A DNA stretch of 64,000 nucleotides, taken from Mytilus californianus. Its lineage: Eukaryota > Mollusca > Bivalvia > Mytilida > Mytilidae. This document shows positions 1 through 11,799 of the stretch, one piece after another. The DNA lies in NCBI RefSeq assembly GCF_021869535.1, contig NW_026262648.1, forward strand, positions 2,294,001-2,358,000. The letters run 5' to 3'. How positions within the stretch are numbered: the stretch's first letter is position 1; the number at the start of each line of letters is the position of its first letter. Under the pieces are notes generated by a model, which saw only the letters and a program-made list of their open reading frames with translations, was not told the origin of the DNA and did no database searches. The position numbers and the translations under genes were made by a program.

Positions 1-149
1 TTTGCTTTCATCTTACAACGGCTTATTTTATACAATAAGATGTTTCCACACAGTCATAATAATACCAGACATACCATTTATATTATTTCTTGAAGTTCAG
101 GTATTTTTACAAAAAAAGATTGTAAGATGTGTGTAATACGAGCCTGCAA

Positions 150-488
150 AATATATTTCGAAAAAGCGAGACATAGCAATCCTTGATTCCGTCGTCTTCA
201 ACATTTAGGTTCAGTCTGTGGTTAAAGTTTTTGTAGTCATCTAGAACTTTGTCAAACCTACATGAAATTTTATGAAGTTTGGACAAAAGCTTATTTATGA
301 ACAAAATACAGTATCCAGAGCAAAATTTTGAAAATATTTATTTTCATTTTTCTGTATTTTACTAATAAATGGACTTAGTTTTTTTAAAACTTATATATAA
401 CACTCAGGTTTTGTCTGAGGTTAAAGTTTTTTCGGTCATCCATTTCTTTGTCAAATCTACATGAAATTTTATGAAATTTGGACAGAAG
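150..488 (+). repeat. Interspersed repeat family A, left part (interrupted by 489-4567)
   Basis: This contains 'gcgagacatagc' and units reading 'gtggttaaagtttttg...acatgaaattttatga...tttggaca(g)aagcttgttta'. The same family recurs at 4574-4652, 5092-5350, 8786-9000 and, better preserved, at 25268-25870. At 488 the unit is cut by the 4.1-kb element and resumes at 4568, which shows the pre-insertion sequence. Confidence 0.7.
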
Positions 489-540
489 TATGGCAAGCTG
501 TTCTCGTCAAAACTATGTTTAATCCATTTTTCGAAAAATT

Positions 541-886
541 TACACACTGAGAATTTAAAAAAAATACACTGAGATTAAAAAACCTAAAAACACACTCTGA
601 GAATTCATAAAAACACACTCAGATTACAAAAAATGAAAAACACACACTGAGAATTGAAAATTACACACTGAGAATTGAAAATTACACAATGAGATTTCAA
701 AAACACACACTGAGATGAAATAAACTGAAAAACACACACTGAGAGAATTTGAAATTACACACTGAGAATTTGAAATTAAACACACACTGAGATGAAATAA
801 ACTGAAAAACACACACTGAGAGAATTTGAAATTACACACTGAGAATTTGAAATTAAACACTGAGAATTTAAAATTACACACTGAGA
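541..886. repeat. CACACTGAGAATTnnAAATTA minisatellite
   Basis: About 18 irregular copies of ACACACTGAG separated by AT-rich spacers such as AATTTGAAATT. Complementary copies (CTCAGTGTGT) occur at about 1788-1905, 3213-3280 and 4488-4515, all within the same TIR element. This makes it a subterminal repeat of that element rather than an independent microsatellite. Confidence 0.8.
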
Positions 887-1787
887 TTTGTGTTCACTTT
901 TTATGTGCTCATATCTAATTAGCATACTTAATCTGAATCTATTACAAGCTTAAAACAACTAGGGGACAGAACTTGTTAGTCCTTCAATTTTGGGCTAAAT
1001 GTTTTATAAAAAACATTAAAAATACAACGTATAGAAAAACTACGTTACTAAAGACCAATAGACCAAGAAAAATACCCACTTACTCTCATTACAAAATATA
1101 ACCAAATGGTGAAAAACTTTATTAAAATTATAAGAAAACATTGGAACAATCTGCAAAAAGACAAACAATGCAGTGAATTTTTTTCCCAAGTGCCTATCAT
1201 AGCATATAAACAACAAAAATATAAAAGATTACCTTGCGAAATCAGGGTAACAGTTGAAAGACTTTTGATAAGGGACCTTGCTTAAACAGTTTAAAGCATA
1301 AAATCCCGATATACTGTTAGTAATAATCTGAATTATAGGCAACAAACCAGGGTTGGAAATTAACAAGGTATCCTGAAATGTCCAAATCTTGTATTCTGCC
1401 TACATAGAATTAGTGGAGAAAAGGAAGAACTTGAATTTACAAACTTCAGGAATGACTCTCAATGGTTATCTGAATAAATGTATTTATTTAGTTGTACATA
1501 ATACTATTAAACTACAACAAGTCTTTACTATTTTGTGTAAAAATAAGCTTGAAAAATCATATTACCCAGTATTGCCCAGTATTACCCGTTTCTAGGAGTA
1601 TTGCCCAGCCCTGCAACAAACTTAGGAATATGGGTTAGCAAAAAAAGTTGTTAAGTCTTGAAATTTATTATGAATGTTGGTTGTAGGAACCTCATTTCAT
1701 TATAAAGACAAGAGTTCGGAAGACCAAGATATTGATCTGTTGAATTATTCATCTCATGAATATTCATTAGCAATTTGCATATTAGTC
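887..1787. other. Non-coding AT-rich interior of the 489-4567 element
   Basis: I see no recognisable gene, RNA or repeat of the other families here. The open frames are short and AT-driven. Confidence 0.5.
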
Positions 1788-1915
1788 TCAGTGTGTATTT
1801 TTGAAATCTCATTGTGTAACTAACAATTCTCAGTTTTTCAATTTATTTCATCTCAGTGTGTCTTTTTAAAACTCAGTGTGTAATTTTAAATTCTCAGTGT
1901 GTGTTTTTCATTTTT

Positions 1916-3207
1916 AGCTCACCTGACCTGAAAGGTCAAGTGAGCTTTTCTCATCACTTTGCGTCCGTCGTCCGTCGTCCATCGTCCGTAAACTTTTACA
2001 AAAATCTTCTCCTCTGAAACTAATGGGCCAAATTTGACCAAACTTGGCCACAATCATCATTGGGGTATCTAGTTTAAAAAATGTGTCCGATGACCCCGCC
2101 AACCAACCAAGATGGCCGCCATGGCTAAAAATAGATCATAGGGGTAAAATGTAGATTTTGGCTTATATCTCTGAAACCAAAGCATTTAGAGCAAATCTGA
2201 CGTGGGGTAAAATTGTTTATCAGGTCAAGATCTATCTGCCCTGAAATTTTCAGATGAATCGGACAACCCGTTGTTGGGTTGCTGCCCCTGAATTGGTAAT
2301 TTTAAGGAAATTTTACCGTTTTTGGTTATTATCTTGAATATTATTATAGATAGAGATAAACTGTAAACAGCAATAATGTTCAGCAAAGTATGATCTACAA
2401 ATAAGTCAACTTGACCAAAATGGTCAGTTGACCCCTTAAGGAGTTATTGCCCTTTATAGTCAATTTTTAACCATTTTTAGTAAATTTTTGTAATCTTTTA
2501 CAAAAATCTTCTCCTCTGAAACTACTAAGACAAATTTAACCAAAATTGTCCACAATCATCATTAGGGTATCTTGTTTAAAAAATGTGTCCGATGACCCTG
2601 CCCGCAAACCAAGATGGCCGACATGGCAAAAAAATAATACATAGGGTAAAATGCAGTTTTTGGCTCATATCTCTGAAACCAAAGCATTTAGAGCAAATCT
2701 GATGGTATAAAATTGTTCATTAGGTCAAGATCTATCTGCCCTGAAATTTTCAGACCAATCAGGCAACATGTTGTTGGGTTGCTGCCCCTGAATTGGTAAT
2801 TTTAAGAAAATTTTTCAGCTTTTGGTTATTATCTTGAATATTATTATAGATAGAGAAACTGTAAACAGCAATAATGTACAGCAAAGTTAGATCTACAAAT
2901 AAGTCGACATGACCAAAATTGTCAATTGACCCCTTAAGGAGTTATTGCCCTTTATAGTCAATTTTTTACAATTTTCATAAATTTTGTAAATTTTTGTAAA
3001 TTTTTACAAAATATTTTCCACTGTAACTACTGGGCCAAGTTCATTATAGATAGAGATAATAGTAAGGAGCAAGAATGTTCAGTAAAGTAAGATCTACAAA
3101 CACATCACCATCACCAAAACACAATTTTATCATGAATCCATCTGTGTCCATTGTTTAATATGCACATAGACCAAGGTGAGCGACACAGGCTCTTTAGAGC
3201 CTCTAGT
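1916..3207 (+). repeat. Interspersed repeat family B (AGCTCACC... GAGCCTCTAGT), two ~500-bp internal units
   Basis: It begins with a hairpin (AGCTCACCTGACC / GGTCAAGTGAGCT) and GTCCGTCGTCCGTCGTCC, and ends 'aggtgagcgacacaggctctttagagcctctagt'. Inside, a unit starting cttttacaaaaatcttctcc repeats at 1993 and 2496, with a third partial copy near 3000. Related copies are at 6885-8104 (+) and 24945-26050 (-). No protein is encoded. Confidence 0.8.
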
Positions 3208-3280
3208 TTTAAATCTCAGTGTGTAGTTTTGATTTCTCAGTGTGTTATTTTAGGTAATCTTAAATCTCAGTGTGATTTTT

Positions 3281-4492
3281 GTCGAGCCTGTCGCAGAAAG
3301 CTCGATATAGGGATAGTGATGCGGCGGCGGCGTTAGCTAACTTCTTAAAAGCTTTATAATTTAGAAGGTGGAAGACCTGGATGCTTCATACTTTGTATAT
3401 GGATGCCTCATGTTACAAAGTTTCCGTCAGTCACATGTCCAATGTCCTTGACCTCATTTTCATGGTTCAGTGACTACTTGAAAAAAAAGTTAAGATTTTT
3501 TGTAATGTTAAATTCTCTCTTATTATAAGTAATAGGATAACTATATTTGGTATGTGCGTACCTTGCAAGGTCCGCATGCCCGTCAGACAGTTTTCACTTG
3601 ACCTCGACCTCATTTCATGGATCAGTGAACAAGGTTAAGTTTTGGTGGTCAAGTCCATATCTCAGATATTATAAGCAATAGGTCTCGTATATTCAGTGTA
3701 TGGAAGGACTGTAAGGTGTACATGTCCAACTGGCAGGTGTCATCTGACCTTGACCTCATTTTCATGGTTCAGTGGTTATAGTTAAGTTTTTGTGCTTTGG
3801 TCTGTTTTTCTTATACTGTATGCAATAGGTCTACTATATTTGGTGTATGGAATGATTGTAAGGTGTACATGTCTAGCTGGCAGATGTCATCTGACCTTGA
3901 CCTCATTTTCATGGTTGAGTGGTTATAGTTAAGTTTTTGTGTTTTGGTCTGTTTTTCTTATACTGTATGCAATAGGTCTACTATATTTGGTGTATGGAAT
4001 GATTGTCAGGTGTACATGTCTAGCTGGCAGGTGTCATCTGACCTTGACCTCATTTTCATTGTTCAGTGGTCAAAGTTAAGTTTTTGAGTTTTGGTCTTTT
4101 TTTCTAATACTGTATGCAATAGGTCTACTATATTTGGTGTATGGAATGATTGTAAGGTGAACATGTCTAGCTGGCAGGTGTCATCTGACCTTGACCTCAT
4201 TTTCATGGTTCAGTGGTCAAAGTTAAGTGTTTGAGTTTTGGTCTTTTTTTTCTAATACTATATGCAATATGTCAACTATATTTGTTGTATGGAAGAATTG
4301 TTAGCTGTACATGCCTGCCTAGCATGGTTCATCTGACCTTGACCTCATTTTCATGGTTCATTGGTCAATGTTTAGTTTACTTGGTTAATGTTAAGTTTAT
4401 GTGACAGTTGTAATAAAGCTTTATATTTAGGACTATCAACATCATATCAATGATTAGTAAAGAAGGCGAGACATTTCAGTGTGTGCACTCTT
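3281..4492 (+). repeat. Interspersed repeat family C (GTCGAGCC... GGCGAGACATTTCA), tandem ~130-bp units
   Basis: It opens GTCGAGCCTGTCGCAGAAAG and closes ggcgagacatttcagtgtgtgcactcttg. Between them about seven units contain TGACCTTGACCTCATTTTCA and 'tgcaataggtctactatatttggtgtatgga'. Other copies: 5950-8785 (+, itself interrupted twice), 23922-24940 (-) and a degenerate one at 36195-36600 (-). Confidence 0.8.
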
Positions 4493-4652
4493 GTTTTAAT
4501 TCTCAGTGTGTAATTTTTTCGAAAAAATGGTTTAAACATATAGTTTGGACGAGAACGGCTTGCCATACAGAAGCTTGTTTATGAGCAAAAGACAGTAATA
4601 TTTATTTTCATTTTTCTATATTTTACTGATAAATGGACTTAGTTTTTTATGC

Positions 4653-5091
4653 CCCACCTAGGGGCATTATGTTTTTCGGTCTGTGTGTCCATTTGTATGT
4701 CCGTCTGTCCGTCTGTCCCGCTTCAGGTTTAAGTTTTCGATCAAGGTAGTTTTTGATGAAGTTGAAGTCCAATCAACTTGAAACTTAGTACACATGTTCC
4801 CTATGATATGATCTTTCTAATTTTAATGCCAAATTAGAGTTTTGACCCCAACTTCACAGTCCACTGAACATAGAAAATGATAGTGCGAGTGGGCAGGTTA
4901 AAGTTTTTGGTCAAGGTAGTTTTTGATGAAGTTGAAATTCAATCAACTTGAAACTTAGTACACATGTTCCCTATGATATGATCTTTCTAACTTTAATGCC
5001 AAATTAGAGTTTTGACCCCATTCATGGTCCACTGAACATAGAAAATGATAGTGCGAGTGGGGCATCCATGTACTATGGACACATTCTTGTT
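4653..5091 (+). repeat. Interspersed repeat family D (ATGCCCCACC...GGGGCATCC), two ~150-bp units
   Basis: It is inserted in family A sequence. It starts ATGCCCCACCTAGGGGCAT (hairpin), then GTCCGTCTGTCCGTCTGTCC, two units beginning 'ggtcaaggtagtttttgatgaagttgaa', and ends 'tactatggacacattcttgtttat'. It is a common bivalve repeat type by my recognition. Confidence 0.75.
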
Positions 5092-5350
5092 TATAGTTAA
5101 CAAGTAGATACAGTCTGGGGTTAAAGTTTGTTACACTTCAATTAATTTGTCAAACCTTCATAGAGTTTTATGAAATTTTGCAGAAGACTTTTAATGATTA
5201 AGAGATAATGTCTGAAGCAAACCTTTGAAAATATATTTTTTTCATTTTTAACTGGAATTTCGAAGTAAAAATCGGTTATTGATTTGGCGATGTACAGTGG
5301 GCAGCTGCCAAACAGTGTCCGTTCATTTACATGAAAATGCTTTGAAGACA

Positions 5351-5639
5351 TTTTTTCAAATTAAGATATGTTGTTTCCTGTGACTAAATGATGGTCAAGT
5401 TCAATTTTCAAGATTTTAGCTTTTCTAAATTAGCTGGTAATTGTCAATCACCCAATTATAATTGTAGTGACAGATTTATTTGAAACTATTAATTATATTA
5501 GATTATAATTTGAAAATAAATATAACATCATATCTAATAACATCATATCTAATTTTAGAGAACTATAGTTAAATCATATCTAATTTTAGATTTACACTAT
5601 TAGTTCATGGAAATAAAGTTATTTCCCTTTGAACAGAAA
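5351..5639. other. AT-rich spacer with short (CATATCTAATTTTAGA) repeats
   Basis: Around 5522-5592 the sequence 'catatctaa(ttttag)' recurs four times. I find nothing else. Confidence 0.5.
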
Positions 5640-5940
5640 TGGTTTAACTAAGAAGTATTTCATCAAAAATTGAATTCTTGGAGATCCTTGATATGCTGAT
5701 TCTTGCAATGTACATAGATTTTGGATACTGGACCATAATAGGTAAATGTCCAATTTCAAATTTTTCAGTTCTTTGACCACATTTTTTTGTGTCACAAACC
5801 TATGCTGTATCAAATATTCAATCACAATCCAAATTCAGAGCTGTTTTAAGTTTAAATGTTGTGTCCATACTTGCTCAAGTGTTCAGGGTTCGACCACTGC
5901 AGGAAAATCCGGTTTGCTGTCTCTCTGACAGCCTCTTGTT
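5640..5940 (-). repeat. Fragment of tandem-array repeat family F, reverse orientation
   Basis: On the minus strand it reads cgaaccctgaacacttgagc, followed by the 'gatacagctctgaatttggattgtgattgaatatttgatacagcataggttt' type of sequence and 'ccaatatccaaaatcta...tcaaggatctccaagaattcaatttttgatgaa'. It matches the arrangement at 58937-59200. Confidence 0.7.
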
Positions 5941-6156
5941 AGTATTTTTTGTCGAGCCTTTTGTCGCAGAAAGCTCAACCCAGCAGCAGCGGCAGCGTCA
6001 ACTAACTTTTTAAAAGCCTAATTCAGAAGGTAGAAGACCTGGATGCGTCATACTCTGTATATAGATGCCTTATGATATGAAGTTTCCGTCTGTCATATGT
6101 CCATTGTCCTTGACCTCATTTTCATGGTTCAGTGACTACTTGAAAATAAATGGGGA

Positions 6157-6567
6157 ATGTGTCCATGGGACACATATGATGCCCCCGCCTGCATATAACC
6201 TTATAAAGGGACATAACTCAAGACAGTAAAAGTGACACTACCCAAATTTGTACTTGATCGGAGTTTTGTGGTAATAAGCATTGTGTATAAGTTTCATAAC
6301 ATTTGGTAGAGGCAAACTTAAGTTAGAGAATAAAAATGAGGATTTGGCATTTTTTCCATTTGTAAAAGGGGCATAACTCTAGAACGGTAAAAGTGACGCC
6401 ACCAAAATTCAAATTTGATCTGTGTTTAGTGGTATTAAGCATTGTGTATAAGTTTCATAACATTTGGTTGAGGCAATCTAAAGTTAGAGAACGGAAACCA
6501 ATTTTGGGACGTACAGACGGACAAGGGTAAAACTTAATGCCACCTCCGCTACGACGGGGTATAAAAA
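6157..6567 (+). repeat. Interspersed repeat family E (hairpin TGTGTCC/GGACACA ... CCCC hairpin ... TAAAAA)
   Basis: It opens with the hairpin tgtgtccatgggacaca and GATGCCCCCGCC. Two units contain 'gggacataactcaagaacggtaaaagtgacgccacc' and 'gtgtataagtttcataacatttggttgaggcaaactaaagttagagaa'. It then has gggacgtacagacggacaag and a GC-rich hairpin before TAAAAA. Other copies: 9731-10076, 26051-26178 and 31698-32713. Confidence 0.78.
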
Positions 6568-6884
6568 ACTAATTGTTTCTTTGAAAATGTTTTTGTAAAG
6601 TTAATTTCTCTCTTATTTTGAGTAATATGATAACTATATTTGGTATGTGCGTACCTTGCAAGGTCCTTATGCTTGTCAGACAGTTTTCACTTGACCTCGA
6701 CCTCATTTCATGGATCAGTGAACAAGGTTAAGTTTTCGTGGTCAAGTCCATATCAAAGATACTATAAGCAATAGGTCTACTATATTTAGTGTATGTAATG
6801 TTTGTAAGGTGTACATGTCCAACTGGCAGGTGTCATCTGACCTTGACCTTATTTTCATGGTTCAGTGGTCATAGTTTAGTTTTT

Positions 6885-8104
6885 AGCTCACCTGGCCCAA
6901 AGGGCCAAGTGAGCTTTTCTCATCACTTGGCGTCCGTCATCCGACGTCGTCCGTCGTCGTCCATCGTCGTCCGTCGTCGTCGTTAACTTTTTATATTTTG
7001 AAAATCTTCTAGAGAACCACTGAATGGAATGAAACCAAACATGGCATGAATGTTTCTTATGAGGTGCTGACCGAGTGTTGTTACTTTGTAGCCGATCCAT
7101 AATCCAAGATGGCCGCCAGCAGGGGACTTAGTTTAACATGGGACCCTATAGGAAATACATACAAATGTCTTCTTTTAGAGAACCACTGAATGGAATGAAA
7201 CCAAACATGGCATGAATGTTCTTTATGAGGTGCTGACCAAGTGTTGTTACTTTGAAGCTGATCCATCATCCAAGACGGCCGCCAGCGGGAGAGTTAGTTT
7301 AACATAGGAGCCTATGGGAAATACATACAAATGTCTTCTTTTAGAGAACCACTGAATGTAATGAAACCAAACATGGCATGAATGTTCCTTATGAGGTGCT
7401 GACCAAGTGTTGTTGCTATGAAGCCGATCCATAATCTAAGATGGCCGCCAGCAGAGGACTTAGTTTAACATGGGACCCTATGAGAAATACATACAAATGT
7501 TTTCTTTTAGAGAAACATTGAATGGAATGAAACCAAACATGGCATACATGTTCCTTTTGAGGTGCTGACCAAGTGTTGTTACTTTGAAGCTGATCCTTCA
7601 TCCATGATGGCCGCCAGATGGGGACAATGTTTAACAAAGGACCCTATGGACAATACATACAAATGTCTTCTTTTAGAGAACCACATACTGAATGGATTGA
7701 AACCAAACATGGCAAGAATGTTCCTTATGATGTGCTGACTAAGTTTTGCTACTTTGAAGCTGATCCTTCATCCATGATGGCCGCCAATGGGGGGACTTCC
7801 TTTAACATAAGACCCTATGGGAAATACATACAAATGCTTCTTCTAGAGGTGCACTGAATGGAATGAAACCAAAACATGGCATAAATGTTTCTTATGAGGT
7901 GCTGATGAAGTGTTGCTACTTTGTTGCCGATTTACTGTTCAAGATGGCCACCAGGATTTTTTATTAAATTACAGGACCAATATTAAACCAAATTTGGCCT
8001 CACTCATTATTAGGGTATCTGTTATGATTTAAATCTATTTTTACATGATTTCCAAAACCAAAGTAGAATCAGGTGAGCGACACAGGCTCTTGAGAGCCTC
8101 TAGT
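6885..8104 (+). repeat. Family B element with six ~165-bp internal units
   Basis: The ends are as in 1916-3207 (hairpin AGCTCACCTGGCCC/GGGCCAAGTGAGCT, GTCGTCCGTCGTCGTCC, end GAGCCTCTAGT), but the core differs. It has six units beginning 'agagaaccactgaatggaatgaaaccaaacatggcatgaatg' near 7011, 7170, 7343, 7509, 7675 and 7835, each with AAGATGGCCGCCA. The open frames here run through the tandem units and are not genes. Confidence 0.8.
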
Positions 8105-8785
8105 TGTGTTTAGGTCTGTTTTTCTAATACTGTATGCAATAGGTCAACTATATTTGATGTATGGAAATATTTTACGATGTACATGTCAGTCTGGCAGGTT
8201 TTATTTGACCTTGACCTCATTTTCACGGTTCATAGCTCAATGTTAAGTTTTTGTGTTTTGGTCTGTTTTTCTAATACTGTATGCAAAAGGTCAACTACAT
8301 TTGGTGTATGGAAATATTTTATGATGTACATGTCAGTCTGGCAGGTATCATCTGACCTTCACCTCATTTTCGTGGTTGATTGGTCAATGTTCAGTTTTCC
8401 TGGTTAACTTTGTTTCTTAGATACTTTAAGCAATAGGTCAACTATATTTGATGCATGGAATGATTTTAAGGTGTACATGTCCGTCTGGCAGGGTTCATCT
8501 GACCTTGACTTTATTTTCATGGCTCATTGGTTAGTAAAGAATTTCCATGGTTTGGTCTGTTTCTTTTATACTATAAGCAATAGGTCATCTATATTCTGTG
8601 TATGGAATGATTGTATTAAAGGTGTACATGTATTTCCTTCTTGGTTTATCTGACCTTGACCTCATTTTCTTGGTTCATAAATGTTAATGTGATACTTGTA
8701 GTAAAATTTTATATGCAGGACTATCAACATAAAATCAATGGTCAGTATAGTAGGTGAGACATTTCAGAATGTGCACTCTTGTCTG

Positions 8786-9345
8786 ATAGATGGACCACGT
8801 TTTTAGTTAACATTTACAGACAGTCTGGGATTAAATTTTTTTGACATGATAAATTTGTAAACCTTCATATATTGTAAAAAAAACTTGGACATGTACAGAA
8901 GCTAATCTTCAAGACCAAAAAATAGCATCTTAAGAAAAAGTTTCAAATTTTTTAAATTTCTGTATTTTACTGATAAATGGACTCACTTTTTAAGTCAACA
9001 TTACACTTTAACACTGGCAGGAGCAATCACAATCTGTGAAACCCCTTACGAAGTTTCACATACATGTACATGTTAACTTAATTGATAAGTTAAAGACCAA
9101 GATATCAATGGGCAACCAAAAATCATTATTTATAGAAATAAGAATGACCAAAAGCTTTAAGACAAACAGACAACAGTCATAAACACTGCACATAAAACTA
9201 CAGATTGAAAAACACAGACCCAACCAAAAACCATTATTAATAGAAAAATGGAAATAAGAATGGCCAAAAGTTTAAAGACAAACAGACAACAGTCCTAAAC
9301 ACTACACACAAAAACTAAAGATTGAATAAACTATTAAAACAGAGA
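8786..9345. repeat. Family A fragment and two ~120-bp direct repeats
   Basis: 8786-9000 resembles family A (gtctgggattaaatttttttgaca... actgataaatggact). 9113-9330 holds two copies of 'caaccaaaaa(t/c)cattattt/aatagaaa...taagacaaacagacaacagtc(a/c)taaacact'. There is no coding content. Confidence 0.55.
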
Positions 9346-11148
9346 TATGTCTCGCCTTTTTGTTATTTTGATAATGCAAATGTTGAAATTAAAATAGCAA
9401 TACTTTAACATGCAAGTTACGCAAATATTCAAAGTCAATGAACCGTGACTGAAGGTACATGGTTAAACAATCTCCATGGAAATGTATTGGCATTTGCATG
9501 TCTCATTTCCATCTCCGTCAAGGTGAGGCAATAATAGATTTAGAATACAGTTATTACAGCCAACTTTGATATTATTGTGACTTTTTAAAAAAAAAAATTT
9601 CGCCTGCCTGGCGTCATGCTGCAGGGGACATAGAACTAATTTAAAATTTTGTGTCCTTGGAAGTATTAATTATATGGAAAATTACATTGTAAGTGCTCTG
9701 AAGCTTACGTATAAAGATATTTATAAAACTAGAACAGTTAAAATGACAACACCAAAATTCAAACTTGATCTGTATTTTGTGGTAATAAGCATTGTGTATA
9801 AGTTTCATAACATTTGGTTGAGGAAAACTAAAGTTAAGAGAACGGAAATTTTTCCATTTGTAAAGGGGCATAACTCTACAACAGTTTAAATGACGCCACC
9901 AAAATTCAAACTTGATCTGTGTTTTGTGGTAATAAGCATTGTGTATAATTTTCATAACATTTGGTTGAGGCAAACTAAAGTTAGAGAACGGAAACCAACT
10001 TTGGGACGTATGGACGGACGGACATACGGACAAGGGTAAAACTTAAATCCCCCTTGGCTACAGTGGGGGCATAAAAATTTAAAGAACCATGGATAAACAT
10101 AAGTGGAACGGACAAGCCCTCACTTTCAGAAACTTACACAAACTAATACATTGTTGATGCTGCCAAACAACAGGCATAAGTCAACCCCAGAATCTGGGTA
10201 GTTTAATGGGAAAGCAGGGACATCCCAGGTGTTTGACTTGAAATATATCGACCAAGCCTTAGATTTGTATATATATATATATAAACTGTTAACACAGAGA
10301 TATGTTTCACCTTTTTGTAATTTTGATAATGCAAATGTTGAAATTAGAATAGCAATACTTTAACATGTAAGTTATGCAAATATTCAACTCAATGAACCAT
10401 GACTGAAGGTACATGGCTAAACAATCTCCGTGGAAATGAGATGTGCCACTGCTGATACAACTGCATACCAAATACCATTGACTTATCATAAGTTGTTCCC
10501 TTTAAAAACAAACCTAAACACAAACATTAACTTGTAAACTATGTAAAAGTTTCAAAGTCAATGAACCATGATGAGGGGGTGGGGCTATATAATCTCCATG
10601 GAAACGAGACTTGCAAATGCCAATAAATTTGCATACCAAATATCACTGACTTAACATTGGCGGTTCATCTTAATCAGATCTAATCACAAACTAATACATG
10701 TAAACTATGCAAAAGTTTCAAAGTCAATAGACCATGACTGAGGTGGTGGGGTCAAATATTCTCCATGGAAATGAGATGTTCTAATGCTTGTTCAACTGAA
10801 TACCAAATATCATTGACCTACCACTAATGGTTCACCATAAACTACACCTAATCGCAAACTAATTCATTGTTGACCCTGCCTACGCCAGAAACAGCATACC
10901 TATGTCTCGCTTTTTGACTCTGTCAAGGCGAGACAATAATAGATTTAGAATACAGTTATCACAGCCAACTTTGATATTAGTGTATTTTTTTCAATTTAAT
11001 TTCGTCTCCCTGGCGACATGTTGCAGGGGACATAGAACAACTAATTTAAAATTTTGTGCCCTTGGAAGTATTAATTATATGGAAAATTACATTGTTAGGA
11101 CTCTCAAGCTTACCTTTAAAGATATTTATAAAAAAATTCAAAGAACCA
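9346..11148 (+). repeat. Interspersed repeat family G (TGTCTCGCCTTTTTG...), two copies, one interrupted by family E
   Basis: Units contain 'caaagtcaatgaaccatgactga', 'aatctccatggaaatgagat' and 'accaaatatcattgactta'. The segment 'ggggacatagaac...cttggaagtattaattatatggaaaattacattg' occurs at about 9625-9690 and again at 11025-11095. In the first copy the run 'gatatttataaaa' is broken by family E at 9731-10076. In the second (11120) it is unbroken, an in-window empty site. Confidence 0.7.
9731..10076 (+). repeat. Family E element inside family G
   Basis: This has two 'aaaattcaaacttgatctgt' units, then gggacgtatggacggacgga and the terminal hairpin CCCCCTTGGCTACAGTGGGGGCATAAAAA. The matching empty site is at about 11119-11145. 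Confidence 0.72.
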
Positions 11149-11660
11149 TGGATAAACATATTGAGGGACAGACAAGCCCTCACTTTCAGAAACTTACACA
11201 AACTAATACATTGTTGATGCTGCTGCAGGAAACAGCAGGCATTAGTCTTCCCTGTAAGACTTGGTCCAGGTGAGAGAAAACATTGAAAATGTGAATAAAA
11301 CTACCTGCAGAACATGTTACACACCGAAAACACATCGTTCTGTTTTAGTTACCAATTGCTTCTGCATTAGAGATACTGTGGATTCATTTATTTTCATGTG
11401 TATCTGGATAAACATATTGAGGGACAGACAAGCCCTCACTTTCAGAAACTTACACAAACTAATACATTGTTGATGCTGCTGCAGGAAACAGCAGGCATTA
11501 GTCTTCCCTGTAAGACTTGGTCCAGGTGAGAGAAAACATTGAAAATGTGAATAAAACTACCTGCAGAACATGTTACACACCGAAAACACATCGTTCTGTT
11601 TTAGTTACCAATTGCTTCTGCATTAGAGATACTGTGGATTCATTTATTTTCATGTGTATC
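11149..11660 (+). repeat. Perfect-looking 256-bp tandem duplication
   Basis: The stretch starting tggataaacatattgaggga at 11149 is repeated from 11405 with the same sequence through 'ttattttcatgtgtatc'. The breakpoint lies inside a MITE-like repeat (actgtggattcatttatttt), whose full copy follows the second unit. Confidence 0.85.
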
Positions 11661-11799
11661 AATTTTTGTGGGTTGAGTTTGTGGTTCATTCATTCATATA
11701 AAATTTGTAATATGTTGAACATTCAAATTTGTGGTTCACCTATACCCACCAATTTCACGAAAATTGGTATCCAATGAATAATAATGAATCCACAGTAGT
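11627..11799. mobile_element. Short MITE-like element, ends ATACTGTGGATTCATT / AATGAATCCACAGTAG
   Basis: It has inverted ends of about 16 bp (ACTGTGGATTCATT and its complement) around 140 bp of non-coding sequence. A truncated 5' copy sits at 11372-11404 in the first unit of the duplication. Confidence 0.6.

Larger units (their letters stand above)
489..4567. mobile_element. 4.08-kb non-autonomous TIR (foldback-like) DNA element with 6-bp TSD
   Basis: The two ends are inverted repeats of about 65 bp (left TATGGCAAGC...TTCGAAAAA, right its complement at about 4500-4567), flanked by the direct repeat CAGAAG (483-488 and 4568-4573). Removing it restores the family A sequence gacagaagcttgttta. 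Just inside the left end lies a CACACTGAG array (541-886) and inside the right end its complement (4488-4515). No transposase reading frame is visible; the interior is filled by other repeats (1916-3207, 3281-4492). Confidence 0.75.
5950..8785 (+). repeat. Family C copy interrupted by family E and family B elements
   Basis: It starts GTCGAGCCTTTTGTCGCAGA and ends 'taggtgagacatttcagaatgtgcactcttgtc', with the same TGACCTTGACCTCATTTTCA units as 3281-4492. The units are split at about 6157-6567 (family E) and 6885-8104 (family B), giving a relative age: C is older than both insertions. Confidence 0.78.

Noticed and set aside
6888..7857. Set of overlapping ORFs with a repeated HSCHVWFHSIQWFS peptide
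   Set aside because: They are translations of the 165-bp tandem units of family B, in both strands, with no conserved start or codon bias.
9641..10033. 130-codon minus-strand ORF
   Set aside because: It is the translation of family E tandem units; similar frames appear at every family E copy.
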